Source: a bacterium
GTDB taxonomy: Bacteria > Patescibacteriota > Saccharimonadia > UBA4664
Direction: 5' to 3'
NCBI GenBank assembly: GCA_027449805.1
Contig: DAIDKY010000006.1
Span: forward strand, 1-24,121
Length of the DNA: 24,121 nucleotides
A model generated the notes under the pieces. It made no database searches and had not been told where the DNA came from. It saw only the letters and a list, made by a program, of their open reading frames with translations. A program made the position numbers and the translations under genes. Shown piece after piece: positions 6,770 to 14,767 of the stretch (its first letter is position 1; every line of letters starts with the position of its first letter).

Positions 6770-9709
6770 ATGGCCAGAAAACGCACCGTCCGTCGTCCTA
6801 CAAAACCCAGCCACACTACCGGAGGCAGACTCGTCGGCTGGAAAGCTCGACTTGGCGACCACCTGAAACGCTTCGGTTTATCCTTTACTTCTCCAGCCCG
6901 CTTTAGAACCTACTGGTTGTCCAAAGCCGGACTCGTGAGAATCGGCAAGCTCGGTATTGCCTTTGTTCTCTTTGTCCTTGCTGTGATCATCTTCTTTATT
7001 CCGACCCTTCCAAAGCCGGGTCAGATCAACGCTGCTCTCGGTGCTACTACCACCTTCTACTCGCGCGACGCCTACAATGCCTCTAACAACACGACTAACT
7101 TTTCAGCTGCCAATAAACTTTACGAGATCCACGGCAACGAGAATCGTGTTGTCGACAACTTTAATTCAATCCCTGCAAACCTTAAAAATGCCACTATCGC
7201 CATCGAGGATCATAACTTCTATAAGGAGGGTGCCTTTAGTACCGTAGGTATTCTACGTTCCGCCTTTTATGACCTCATTCACCATGGCGCCTACCAAGGT
7301 GGCTCGACTATCACCGAGCAATATGTAAAAGATGCTCTCTTAACTGATAGTAAAAGTATCTCGCGCAAGATTAAGGAATTACTCCTCTCAGTTGAGATTA
7401 ACCAATTCTATAGTAAAGATCAGATCCTCGGTTTTTACCTAAATGAAATACCTTACAGTAACGGCGCCTACGGCATTGAGGCAGCCTGTCGTACTTACTT
7501 CTCGGCTAGATATGGTAACAACAACTGCGCCGAGCATCTCGATCTCGGTGAATCAGCACTGTTGGCTAGTATCCCTAATCTTCCAAGTTACTATAACCCT
7601 TATGGTCAGAATACGGCCGATCTATTAGACAGACAACACCTTGTACTAGACGATATGGCAAAATATGGCTATATAACACAAGCTCAAGCGAACGCCGCAA
7701 AATGGAATGCCGCGAATCTTGATACCAGTACGCCTAATAACCCTCAACTTCTTATCAATAAGGAGCCGTCCTTCTATAGTGCCATCACAGCTCCCAACTT
7801 TGTTCTGACACTCCAGGATCAACTTGAGCAGACTTATGGTGTCGCAGCTGTTGAACAGGGCGGATGGAAAGTAATTACGACCCTTAATCGAACGATGCAA
7901 GCCGACGCAGAAAAATCAATCTATAATGTATGCGACCCATCTAACCCAGCCACCGATCATAGCTTCGATAAATACAATAAATGTACTTCAACCGGAGGGG
8001 CCAACTATGATCAGCTTGTTCGCTCCCATGGCTCGAATGCTGCAATGGTTGTAGGCGATCCAAACAATGGGCAGGTGCTTGCCATGGTTGGATCATACAA
8101 TTTTGCTCAATCTCAGGTGAATGTTGCTCTATCGTCCCGACAACCAGGATCAAGTTTTAAGCCCTATGTATATTCGACTCTTCTATCACAGAATAAAAAC
8201 GGTTGCAGCACGACTTCAACATCTTGTGTTACCTATGGTGCGGGTTCCATCCTAGAGGATACAACGACGAACTTTGGGTCAGCTAGCGATCCATACATTC
8301 CTTCTGACTACGACCTACGAACACGTGGTCCTGTGACCATGCGGACGGCATTAGGCGGGTCGTTAAACATCCCTGCAGTCCAAGCTCTAAAGTTAGCCGG
8401 TATTCCCGAGTCAATTGCTACAGCACATTCAATGGGTATTACAACTCTAAACAACCCAGCTAGTACTTATGGATTATCGCTAGTACTTGGCTCTGGCGGG
8501 GTTAAATTGGCCGATCATGTTAATGCCTATGAATCATTTGCTAATGGCGGGCTACACTACGCTCCCGTTATGGCTCTCAAGATCTATGATAAAAACAACC
8601 ACGTTATTCTCGACAACACCAAACCAAAAACGCCGAAACGAGTGCTTGACCCTCAAGTTGCCTACATTATCAATAACATGCTCAGTGACTCCAACGCCAA
8701 AACCTTTGAATTCGGAAACATTTTAAATGTACCTGGATTCACTGGCTACGGTTTAGCAGGGCAAGGTTTGGCCATCAAGACAGGTACTACAAACAACTTC
8801 CGCGATGCTTGGACTATGGGCTACACGCCGAACTTAGTAGCCGGAGTCTGGGCAGGCAATAACGATGATAGCTCTATGACTACAGAGGCTGCCGATATTT
8901 CAGCTCCGATCTTTAAGAGCTTCATGGCGGCAACCTTGGCCGGACAGTCAATCGACACCTTCCCCAAACCAAGCGGTATTCAAACTCTTACCATCCCCGG
9001 AAGCGCCTATGTAAGTGATACGAGCACTGGATACAAGGACCTTTTCCCATCCTGGTATAAGACTTCAAAAGCTCAGGCTGTCGTGATCGACATTATCTCT
9101 GGCCTCCTAGCAACCCCCTGTACGCCGCCGCTCGCTCAGAAAACGGTCTACTATTCCGTAACCGGCAGCGATAACGTGCATTCCTGCAGCGATGCTCAAC
9201 CCAGCGTAACAATAAGCGGAGTTAGCGGAAGCGGACCGACCTATAACGGGACCGCAACCGTCGTCGCAGGTAAATTCAACCCGAACAAACTTGATATAAC
9301 GCTAGACGGCCAGATCGTGTCGACTCAGGCTATAAATGGTGCCGGAACCTACCCCTTTAGCTTCACGGCGACGACCAGCGGTTCTCATAGTGTCCGTGCC
9401 GTCGTTACTGATACTGGCGACTACCAGGCTACCAGCGATGTCACAGCGATCAATGTGAGCGGCGGTGGAAGCAGTCTAAGCGGAATCTCTCCTGGCGGCA
9501 ACGCCGGTAACGCCGGACCGATAACCTTCTCTTGGACGACCGACAGTAATGCTACAAGCTATCAGCTCTACATCGACGGAGTTGCTAGCGGCAGTGCAAC
9601 GACTGCAACTTCTGAGGTCTATAACGTCCTAAAGACCGGTGCGCACAGCTGGTATGTCGCAGCCAATAATGGTGATCAATCGAGCCCGATCAGCTTTACC
9701 GTTCAGTAG
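6770..9709 (+). CDS. Class A penicillin-binding protein (GT51 + transpeptidase) with C-terminal Ig/FN3-like domains
   Basis: Bifunctional peptidoglycan synthase of 979 residues. A basic cytoplasmic N-terminus is followed by one membrane helix (about 58-80). The glycosyltransferase GT51 domain (about 115-310) has EDHNF with catalytic E146, GGSTITEQ (177-184, E183) and RKIKELLLSVEI (199-210). The penicillin-binding domain (about 420-725) has SSFK (S461, K464), SLN (531-533) and KTGT (670-673). The tail holds an Ig-like domain (about 811-896), a Gly/Ser linker and an FN3-like domain (about 915-979), probably wall-facing. There are exactly eight cysteines, all external and in four neighbour pairs: C240/C253, C388/C405, C479/C486 and C784/C806. 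It is a single-gene unit with its own promoter; its 3' end overlaps yacL by 14 nt. Confidence 0.95.
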   Translation: MARKRTVRRPTKPSHTTGGRLVGWKARLGDHLKRFGLSFTSPARFRTYWLSKAGLVRIGKLGIAFVLFVLAVIIFFIPTLPKPGQINAALGATTTFYSRDAYNASNNTTNFSAANKLYEIHGNENRVVDNFNSIPANLKNATIAIEDHNFYKEGAFSTVGILRSAFYDLIHHGAYQGGSTITEQYVKDALLTDSKSISRKIKELLLSVEINQFYSKDQILGFYLNEIPYSNGAYGIEAACRTYFSARYGNNNCAEHLDLGESALLASIPNLPSYYNPYGQNTADLLDRQHLVLDDMAKYGYITQAQANAAKWNAANLDTSTPNNPQLLINKEPSFYSAITAPNFVLTLQDQLEQTYGVAAVEQGGWKVITTLNRTMQADAEKSIYNVCDPSNPATDHSFDKYNKCTSTGGANYDQLVRSHGSNAAMVVGDPNNGQVLAMVGSYNFAQSQVNVALSSRQPGSSFKPYVYSTLLSQNKNGCSTTSTSCVTYGAGSILEDTTTNFGSASDPYIPSDYDLRTRGPVTMRTALGGSLNIPAVQALKLAGIPESIATAHSMGITTLNNPASTYGLSLVLGSGGVKLADHVNAYESFANGGLHYAPVMALKIYDKNNHVILDNTKPKTPKRVLDPQVAYIINNMLSDSNAKTFEFGNILNVPGFTGYGLAGQGLAIKTGTTNNFRDAWTMGYTPNLVAGVWAGNNDDSSMTTEAADISAPIFKSFMAATLAGQSIDTFPKPSGIQTLTIPGSAYVSDTSTGYKDLFPSWYKTSKAQAVVIDIISGLLATPCTPPLAQKTVYYSVTGSDNVHSCSDAQPSVTISGVSGSGPTYNGTATVVAGKFNPNKLDITLDGQIVSTQAINGAGTYPFSFTATTSGSHSVRAVVTDTGDYQATSDVTAINVSGGGSSLSGISPGGNAGNAGPITFSWTTDSNATSYQLYIDGVASGSATTATSEVYNVLKTGAHSWYVAANNGDQSSPISFTVQ

Positions 9710-10763
9710 TCTCAGCGTTAGTAGCTTCGATAAGACGATCCTCAAGGGAACGGCGCTTAGTGCGATTGCGCGTCTGATTATTGCGTCCTGAACGGGTAGT
9801 CTTTTTATCCTCGGCGGGGGAGTCTGCATCTTTGACTCGATCAAGTTCACCTTTCTTGGGTGCTGCAAAGATCATCTTTCCGGCGACAGTCTGAAAGACG
9901 CGGGTAACTTCGGTTGTTACCTCCTGATTCATTACCTTGTCGCCGTTTTCAACGACAATCATAGTTCCATCTGCGAGGTATCCAACCCCCTGGTTCTTCT
10001 CCTTGCCCGGTTGAACTACACGTACGCGTAATTCTTCGCCTGGGAGGACGACGGGGCGGATAGCATTAGCCAGTTCATTAATATTCAGAACTCGCACGCC
10101 TTGGATCTGGGCAACACGATTCAAGTTGTAATCGGTCGTCAAGACGTTGCAACTACGGGTTTGGGCCAGTGCAACGAGTTTTGCATCAACTTCCTTAATC
10201 TCGGGAGCATCCTGTTCGATAACTTCGACTTCGATACCCGATGTATCACGAAGACGGTTGAGCACTTCGAGTCCACGGCGCCCTCGGCCACGACGCATAG
10301 CATCGTCGCTATCGGCAATGTTTTGTAATTCGGCTAAAACAAAGCGCGGAACCAACAGGCGGCCCGGCACAAAGCCGGCTACCGCAATATCGGCAATGCG
10401 GCCGTCGATTATGACCGATGTATCAACGAGAATCTCGCCACTGCCAACTTTTAATGATTCGGTCGTAGTTGTTCCAGAATGGAGGAATGGCAACAGGTGG
10501 GTTAATGCTTCGCGATGACCGAGGGCTAATGCGCTAAAGATGATCACGAGCAGCAACGATACCACAATGGGCAAGATTGAGCCTAGCGGATGGGGTAGTT
10601 GTGCCAGAGGCAGACTAGCCAAGGCACCGATAACGAGACCGACAACGGCACCGATGAGACCAAAGATAAGACTTTGCAGCGAAGCGCGGCGCAAACGGAT
10701 AACAGCCATCACGAGAATTAATACGGCGACGACGCCAACGAGTAAATAGATTTCAAAAGACAT
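9696..10763 (-). CDS. yacL: YacL-like membrane PIN/TRAM domain protein
   Basis: 355 residues. The N-terminal hydrophobic region (about 4-22, 30-53 and 60-82) forms three or four membrane helices. A PIN nuclease domain follows with the acidic set D114 (ILVDTS), E145 (FVLAEL), D193 and D211 (TTDYNL). A TRAM RNA-binding domain lies at about 244-300, and the tail is charged and low-complexity. This architecture is that of Bacillus YacL, a predicted membrane-anchored RNase. It follows radA (34-nt gap, own ribosome binding site TAAGGATG at 10779-10772), as in the Firmicutes clpC-radA-disA-yacL cluster, but disA is missing. Its 3' end overlaps the convergent PBP gene by 14 nt, and no terminator is evident. 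Substrate unknown. Confidence 0.88.
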   Translation of the reverse strand: MSFEIYLLVGVVAVLILVMAVIRLRRASLQSLIFGLIGAVVGLVIGALASLPLAQLPHPLGSILPIVVSLLLVIIFSALALGHREALTHLLPFLHSGTTTTESLKVGSGEILVDTSVIIDGRIADIAVAGFVPGRLLVPRFVLAELQNIADSDDAMRRGRGRRGLEVLNRLRDTSGIEVEVIEQDAPEIKEVDAKLVALAQTRSCNVLTTDYNLNRVAQIQGVRVLNINELANAIRPVVLPGEELRVRVVQPGKEKNQGVGYLADGTMIVVENGDKVMNQEVTTEVTRVFQTVAGKMIFAAPKKGELDRVKDADSPAEDKKTTRSGRNNQTRNRTKRRSLEDRLIEATNAETTER

Positions 10764-10797
10764 AGTAAATGCATCCTTAAGGTGTTAGATAAATAGG

Positions 10798-12141
10798 TTA
10801 AGAAAGAATGAGCTTGATGGCCTCAGCCACAGAGCCAACGCCGATCATATCGGCAACGGCCCCGTGCTGGGGTCCGACAGCGCGCTTGAGCCCAAGTCGT
10901 TTCGCCTCGGCAAGACGCTTGCCTACCTGGCTGACTGAGCGAATCTCGCCGCTTAAACCAACCTCGCCAAAAGCGACGAGATCAGCCGGGACGGCTTTGT
11001 TACGAAAGGCAGATGCGATCGATAGAATAATTGCTACATCGGCTGCCGGCTCGTTAACACGCAGTCCGCCTACAATATTGACATAGATATCCTGATTACT
11101 CAAATCAAGATTGGCCCGTTTCGATAATACGGCGACCAGTAGATTGAGCCGATTAAGGTCGAATCCAACGGCCGCTCGCTTGGGATAACCGAATGAAGTC
11201 GGCGACGTTAAAGCTTGGACCTCAACTAACAGCGGTCGAGAACCCTCCAATGTCGCAAGTACCGTTGAACCCGCCCCGGGACGCCGTTCGGCCAGAAGCG
11301 CCTCGGATGGATTCGCAACTGGAACTAGACCAGCCTCGGCCATCTCAAAAATCCCAACTTCGCTGGTCGAGCCAAATCGATTCTTAATCCCGCGCAAAGC
11401 CTTAAACGACCCATAACGGTCGCCTTCAAGATAAAGTACAACATCGACTAGATGCTCGAGTATCTTGGGGCCGGCGATATTCCCCTCTTTGGTGACATGG
11501 CCAATGATCAGGGTAGCGGCATTGTGGCGCTTGGCGGCAGCCGTCAGTAACTGGGCACTGGCCGTAATCTGCCCGACCGTACCGGGAGAGCCGGTCAGCG
11601 ACTCCACCACCATCGTCTGGATCGAGTCGATGATAACCAGGGCATACTCACCCACTGCCACCGTCGCTGCAATGGCGTCGGCGTTGGTTGCGATAAGAAG
11701 ATCAATGCCTGAAGCTTCAACGCCCAACCGCTCTGCCCTCAATTTGATCTGGGTTGCGCTCTCTTCGCCGCTAACATAGAGTACCTTCTTCTGCTGGCCC
11801 AAAAGTGCCGCTATTTGAAGTACCAGGGTGCTCTTGCCGATCCCTGGATCGCCCGACAGCAGCATAACCGCCCCTGGCACGATACCGCCGCCGAGAACCT
11901 GATCAACCTCGCCGATACCGCTTGGTATACGAGGCAGCTTTTTGCGTTCGACCTTATCGAGCTGTTGGGGCGTTAATGGTGCCGCACCGCTCGACTTGCG
12001 CCCGCCGAAACCGGCCGGCGTTCGCTCGACAGCCTCCTCGATAAGGCTGTTCCAAGTACCGCACTGTTCGCAACGTCCCGTCCAGCGCGAAAACTGCGCT
12101 CCACAACTCTGACAAACAAATTGAGTCGTTGCTTTTGCCAT
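10798..12141 (-). CDS. radA: DNA repair protein RadA
   Basis: RadA (Sms) is a RecA-like ATPase that promotes branch migration in recombinational repair. The 447 residues match the family. It has an N-terminal C4 zinc finger (C10, C13, C24, C27), Walker A GDPGIGKS (97-104), the RadA-specific KNRFG motif (253-257), and a C-terminal Lon-protease-like domain with the AADVAIILSIASAF segment. The ATG at 12141 has no Shine-Dalgarno. Instead a promoter with -35 TTCACT, 17 nt and -10 TAAACT ends 6 nt before the start, suggesting a leaderless mRNA in addition to read-through from clpC 38 nt upstream. Position between clpC and yacL is conserved with Firmicutes. Confidence 0.95.
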   Translation of the reverse strand: MAKATTQFVCQSCGAQFSRWTGRCEQCGTWNSLIEEAVERTPAGFGGRKSSGAAPLTPQQLDKVERKKLPRIPSGIGEVDQVLGGGIVPGAVMLLSGDPGIGKSTLVLQIAALLGQQKKVLYVSGEESATQIKLRAERLGVEASGIDLLIATNADAIAATVAVGEYALVIIDSIQTMVVESLTGSPGTVGQITASAQLLTAAAKRHNAATLIIGHVTKEGNIAGPKILEHLVDVVLYLEGDRYGSFKALRGIKNRFGSTSEVGIFEMAEAGLVPVANPSEALLAERRPGAGSTVLATLEGSRPLLVEVQALTSPTSFGYPKRAAVGFDLNRLNLLVAVLSKRANLDLSNQDIYVNIVGGLRVNEPAADVAIILSIASAFRNKAVPADLVAFGEVGLSGEIRSVSQVGKRLAEAKRLGLKRAVGPQHGAVADMIGVGSVAEAIKLILS

Positions 12142-12147
12142 GACTTC

Positions 12148-12176
12148 AGTTTATCACAGACCGAACAAAAAGTGAA
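12148..12176 (-). promoter_or_regulatory. radA promoter directly abutting the start codon
   Basis: -35 TTCACT (12176-12171), 17 nt, -10 TAAACT (12153-12148) with the extended element TGA just upstream. Six nt then separate it from the ATG at 12141. It lies entirely in the 38-nt gap after clpC. Confidence 0.5.
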
Positions 12177-12179
12177 CGC

Positions 12180-14675
12180 TTATTTTGCCTCTGCGTGGGG
12201 CATAAGTAACGATAGATCGAGCCCGTCGCTGCCACGTTTAACCACTACGGTGTCGCCGGCCTGGTAGTCGCCGTTGAGCAGACCGTGTGCTAACGGATCT
12301 TCTAGAAGCTCCTGAATGGTGCGTCGCATCGGGCGCGCGCCCTGCTCCATATCGTAACCCTTTTCGATTAAGTAGGCTTTGGCGGTGGCAGTGACTTTTA
12401 GCTTAAGTTCGGACTCAGCGAGACGCTGCTGAAGCTCGGCCAACTGGAGATTGAGAATATGCTTGAGGTCGTTTTGGCTGAGAGTCTTAAAGACGATCGT
12501 TTTATCAATACGATTAAGAAACTCTGGTTTAAAGGCCTTCTTGAGGTCGGCCATGACCTTTTCCGTGGTCTTGGCGTGAGCCGCTTCGAGCTTCTTCTCC
12601 TGATCTGCCGTCTCGGTCTTAAAGCCAATACCCGCCTCACGATGCAGATCACTGGCACCGACATTGCTGGTCATAATTATGACTGTATTACGGAAATCAA
12701 CCTTGCGACCCTTGGCATCGGTAACCTGGCCGTCTTCGAGGATCTGCAGCAACATATTAAAGACGTCGGGATGGGCCTTCTCGATCTCATCAAATAGTAC
12801 TAGACTAAAGGGCTTTCGGCGGATGGCCTCAGTCAGCTGGCCGCCCTCCTCAAAGCCGACGTACCCAGCCGGTGCGCCAACCAGTCGTGCCACGTTGTGT
12901 TTCTCCATGAACTCGCTCATATCGATCTTTACGATGGCGTCGCGGTCGTGGAATAACTCCTCGGCCAAAGCGCGGGCTAACTCGGTCTTTCCGACACCGG
13001 TAGAACCCAAGAACATAAACGAACCGATTGGGCGACGAGCATCCGAAATACCGGTACGTGACCGGCGAATCGATTTGGCAATCGCTTCGATGGCCTCGCT
13101 CTGCCCTATCACCTTGGACGACAGAGCTGCCTCGAGTTTGATCAATGAATCGATCTCGGTTTTAATCAGACGCGTAACCGGAATACCCGTCATCAGCGAA
13201 ATGATATTGGCAATGTCTTCGGGGACGATCTTTACACCGTCATCGATGGCTCCCTCTCGGACTTTCATGGCCGACAAGCGGTTGCTGATGACACTCTCGC
13301 GCGTCTTAAGCCGAGCCGCCAATTCGAAGTCCTGGTCAAAGACGGCATTCTCGATCTCATCGCGCACGTCGGCCAATTGACGCGTCAGATTACGCTGGGC
13401 TTTGCTCGAGCCACCGCGCTTTATGCGCGCTAACGATGCAGCCTCGTCGATCAGGTCAATGGCTTTATCGGGCATAAAACGATCGGCCACATAGCGTTTG
13501 GCCAGCTTGGCCGCGGCCACGATCGCCTCGTCGGTAATCTCGACCCGATGATGTTCTTCGTAGCGGGGGCGCAAACCTTTTAGAACGGCGATCGTCTCGT
13601 CAACGGTCGTCTCGGGAACGGTAACCGGCTGGAAGCGGCGCTCAAGGGCGGCGTCTTTCTCGATGTGTTTGCGGTATTCGTCGATAGTAGTCGCCCCGAT
13701 GACCTGAATCTCGCCCCGGCTCAAAGCCGGCTTTAAGATATTGGCTGCATCGATAGCCCCCTCGGCGGCTCCAGCCCCTACGACTGTATGGAGTTCATCG
13801 ATAAACATAATCACTTCCGGCGTCGCTATGGCTTCATCAAGTATCTTTTTTAGCCGCTCCTCAAACTCGCCGCGATACTTGGTACCGGCGATTACCGATG
13901 CTAAATCGAGCATAATGAGACGTTTATCCTGAAGCATCTCCGGTACTTCGCCTTCGCTAATACGCTGGGCAAGGCCTTCGGCAATGGCCGTCTTACCGAC
14001 GCCTGGCTCGCCGATTAGAACCGGATTGTTTTTGGTTCGACGATTAAGAATCGATACGACTCGACTGATCTCTGCCTCGCGGCCAACGACCGGATCCAAA
14101 TGGCCGTCATGTGCCTTCATCGTTAGATCGATTCCAAAGTGATCGAGAGCCGGCGTCTTACTCTTGCCGTTCTTGCCCTTGTCGGTGCGTGGACGAGCCT
14201 CGACCGCATCGTCGGCCATAAAGTACTGCTGGTTGCCCAGATAGTTCTCGAGCTCGGCACGAATAACTGCCGGGTCAACCTGTAGATCGTTCTTTAGCAG
14301 CGAAATGGCGCGTGCGTTCTTTTGGCTCAATATAGCGAATAACATATGCTCGGTGCCGCAGTAGGGCTGACCAAACTCCTTGGCCACGCGCAGCGAATAA
14401 GTCAGAGTAGTCTTGGCCGTCTCGCTTGGACCCTTTTGGCTGGCGCCACCATACGGCTGCGAGAAACTTAGTACGAGCTGAGCCTTGTCAAAGGTAACTC
14501 CAGCGGTCTTGAGGATTTTTGCCCCGATCGAAGCCTCTTGCTGCAGAATACCAAGCAGCATGTGCTCGGTTCCTACGTAGCTTGACCCCATCTGGCTGGC
14601 GATCAGCTCAGCCCCGGCCAAACTGCGTTTTGCATTCTCCGTAAATCGATCAAATTGTGCTTTAAAATCAGCCAT
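12180..14675 (-). CDS. clpC: ATP-dependent Clp protease ATP-binding subunit ClpC
   Basis: AAA+ unfoldase that feeds proteins to ClpP. From the ATG at 14675 the protein has 831 residues, the usual ClpC length. Two Clp-N repeats occupy about 1-145. The first AAA+ module has Walker A GEPGVGKT and Walker B IMFIDELH. A UVR-type middle segment (FDQDFELAARLKTRES) separates ClpC from ClpA. The second module has STGVGKTEL and LVLFDEIEKAHPDV, and a C-terminal D2-small domain closes the protein. An upstream in-frame ATG exists 5 codons earlier, but GGAAGGGG (14688-14681) at 5 nt spacing marks the start used here. A CIRCE-like operator and promoter precede it, so HrcA heat-shock control is likely. clpP and hrcA are not in the window. 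Confidence 0.95.
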   Translation of the reverse strand: MADFKAQFDRFTENAKRSLAGAELIASQMGSSYVGTEHMLLGILQQEASIGAKILKTAGVTFDKAQLVLSFSQPYGGASQKGPSETAKTTLTYSLRVAKEFGQPYCGTEHMLFAILSQKNARAISLLKNDLQVDPAVIRAELENYLGNQQYFMADDAVEARPRTDKGKNGKSKTPALDHFGIDLTMKAHDGHLDPVVGREAEISRVVSILNRRTKNNPVLIGEPGVGKTAIAEGLAQRISEGEVPEMLQDKRLIMLDLASVIAGTKYRGEFEERLKKILDEAIATPEVIMFIDELHTVVGAGAAEGAIDAANILKPALSRGEIQVIGATTIDEYRKHIEKDAALERRFQPVTVPETTVDETIAVLKGLRPRYEEHHRVEITDEAIVAAAKLAKRYVADRFMPDKAIDLIDEAASLARIKRGGSSKAQRNLTRQLADVRDEIENAVFDQDFELAARLKTRESVISNRLSAMKVREGAIDDGVKIVPEDIANIISLMTGIPVTRLIKTEIDSLIKLEAALSSKVIGQSEAIEAIAKSIRRSRTGISDARRPIGSFMFLGSTGVGKTELARALAEELFHDRDAIVKIDMSEFMEKHNVARLVGAPAGYVGFEEGGQLTEAIRRKPFSLVLFDEIEKAHPDVFNMLLQILEDGQVTDAKGRKVDFRNTVIIMTSNVGASDLHREAGIGFKTETADQEKKLEAAHAKTTEKVMADLKKAFKPEFLNRIDKTIVFKTLSQNDLKHILNLQLAELQQRLAESELKLKVTATAKAYLIEKGYDMEQGARPMRRTIQELLEDPLAHGLLNGDYQAGDTVVVKRGSDGLDLSLLMPHAEAK

Positions 14676-14730
14676 TGTTACCCCTTCCATCTGATGGTGT
14701 GCTGCACCCGAATCTATATACAGTTTACCA

Positions 14731-14760
14731 TAATTAGCACTCAGAGGTCTAGACTGCCAA
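14731..14760 (-). promoter_or_regulatory. CIRCE-like HrcA operator overlapping the clpC promoter
   Basis: On the plus strand TTAGCACTC (14734-14742), exactly 9 nt, then GACTGCCAA (14752-14760). The CIRCE consensus is TTAGCACTC-N9-GAGTGCTAA, so the left arm is perfect and the right arm matches 7 of 9. On the minus strand the same bases supply -35 TTGGCA (14760-14755) and the extended -10 TGC-TAATTA (14736-14731) with an 18-nt spacer, so bound HrcA would cover the promoter. Predicted transcription start is near 14724, about 50 nt before the clpC ATG. Confidence 0.7.
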
Positions 14761-14767
14761 TTTTGGC

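Noticed and set aside
12398..12664. 88-codon open frame inside clpC, and many similar frames on either strand inside recG, dnaE, nusA and others
   Set aside because: Shadow frames of strongly conserved genes, with no ribosome binding site and low-complexity translations.
14756..14767. Short palindrome GCCAATTTTGGC as a nusA terminator
   Set aside because: Too short a stem, no T tract in the right direction, and it overlaps the better explained CIRCE/promoter element.
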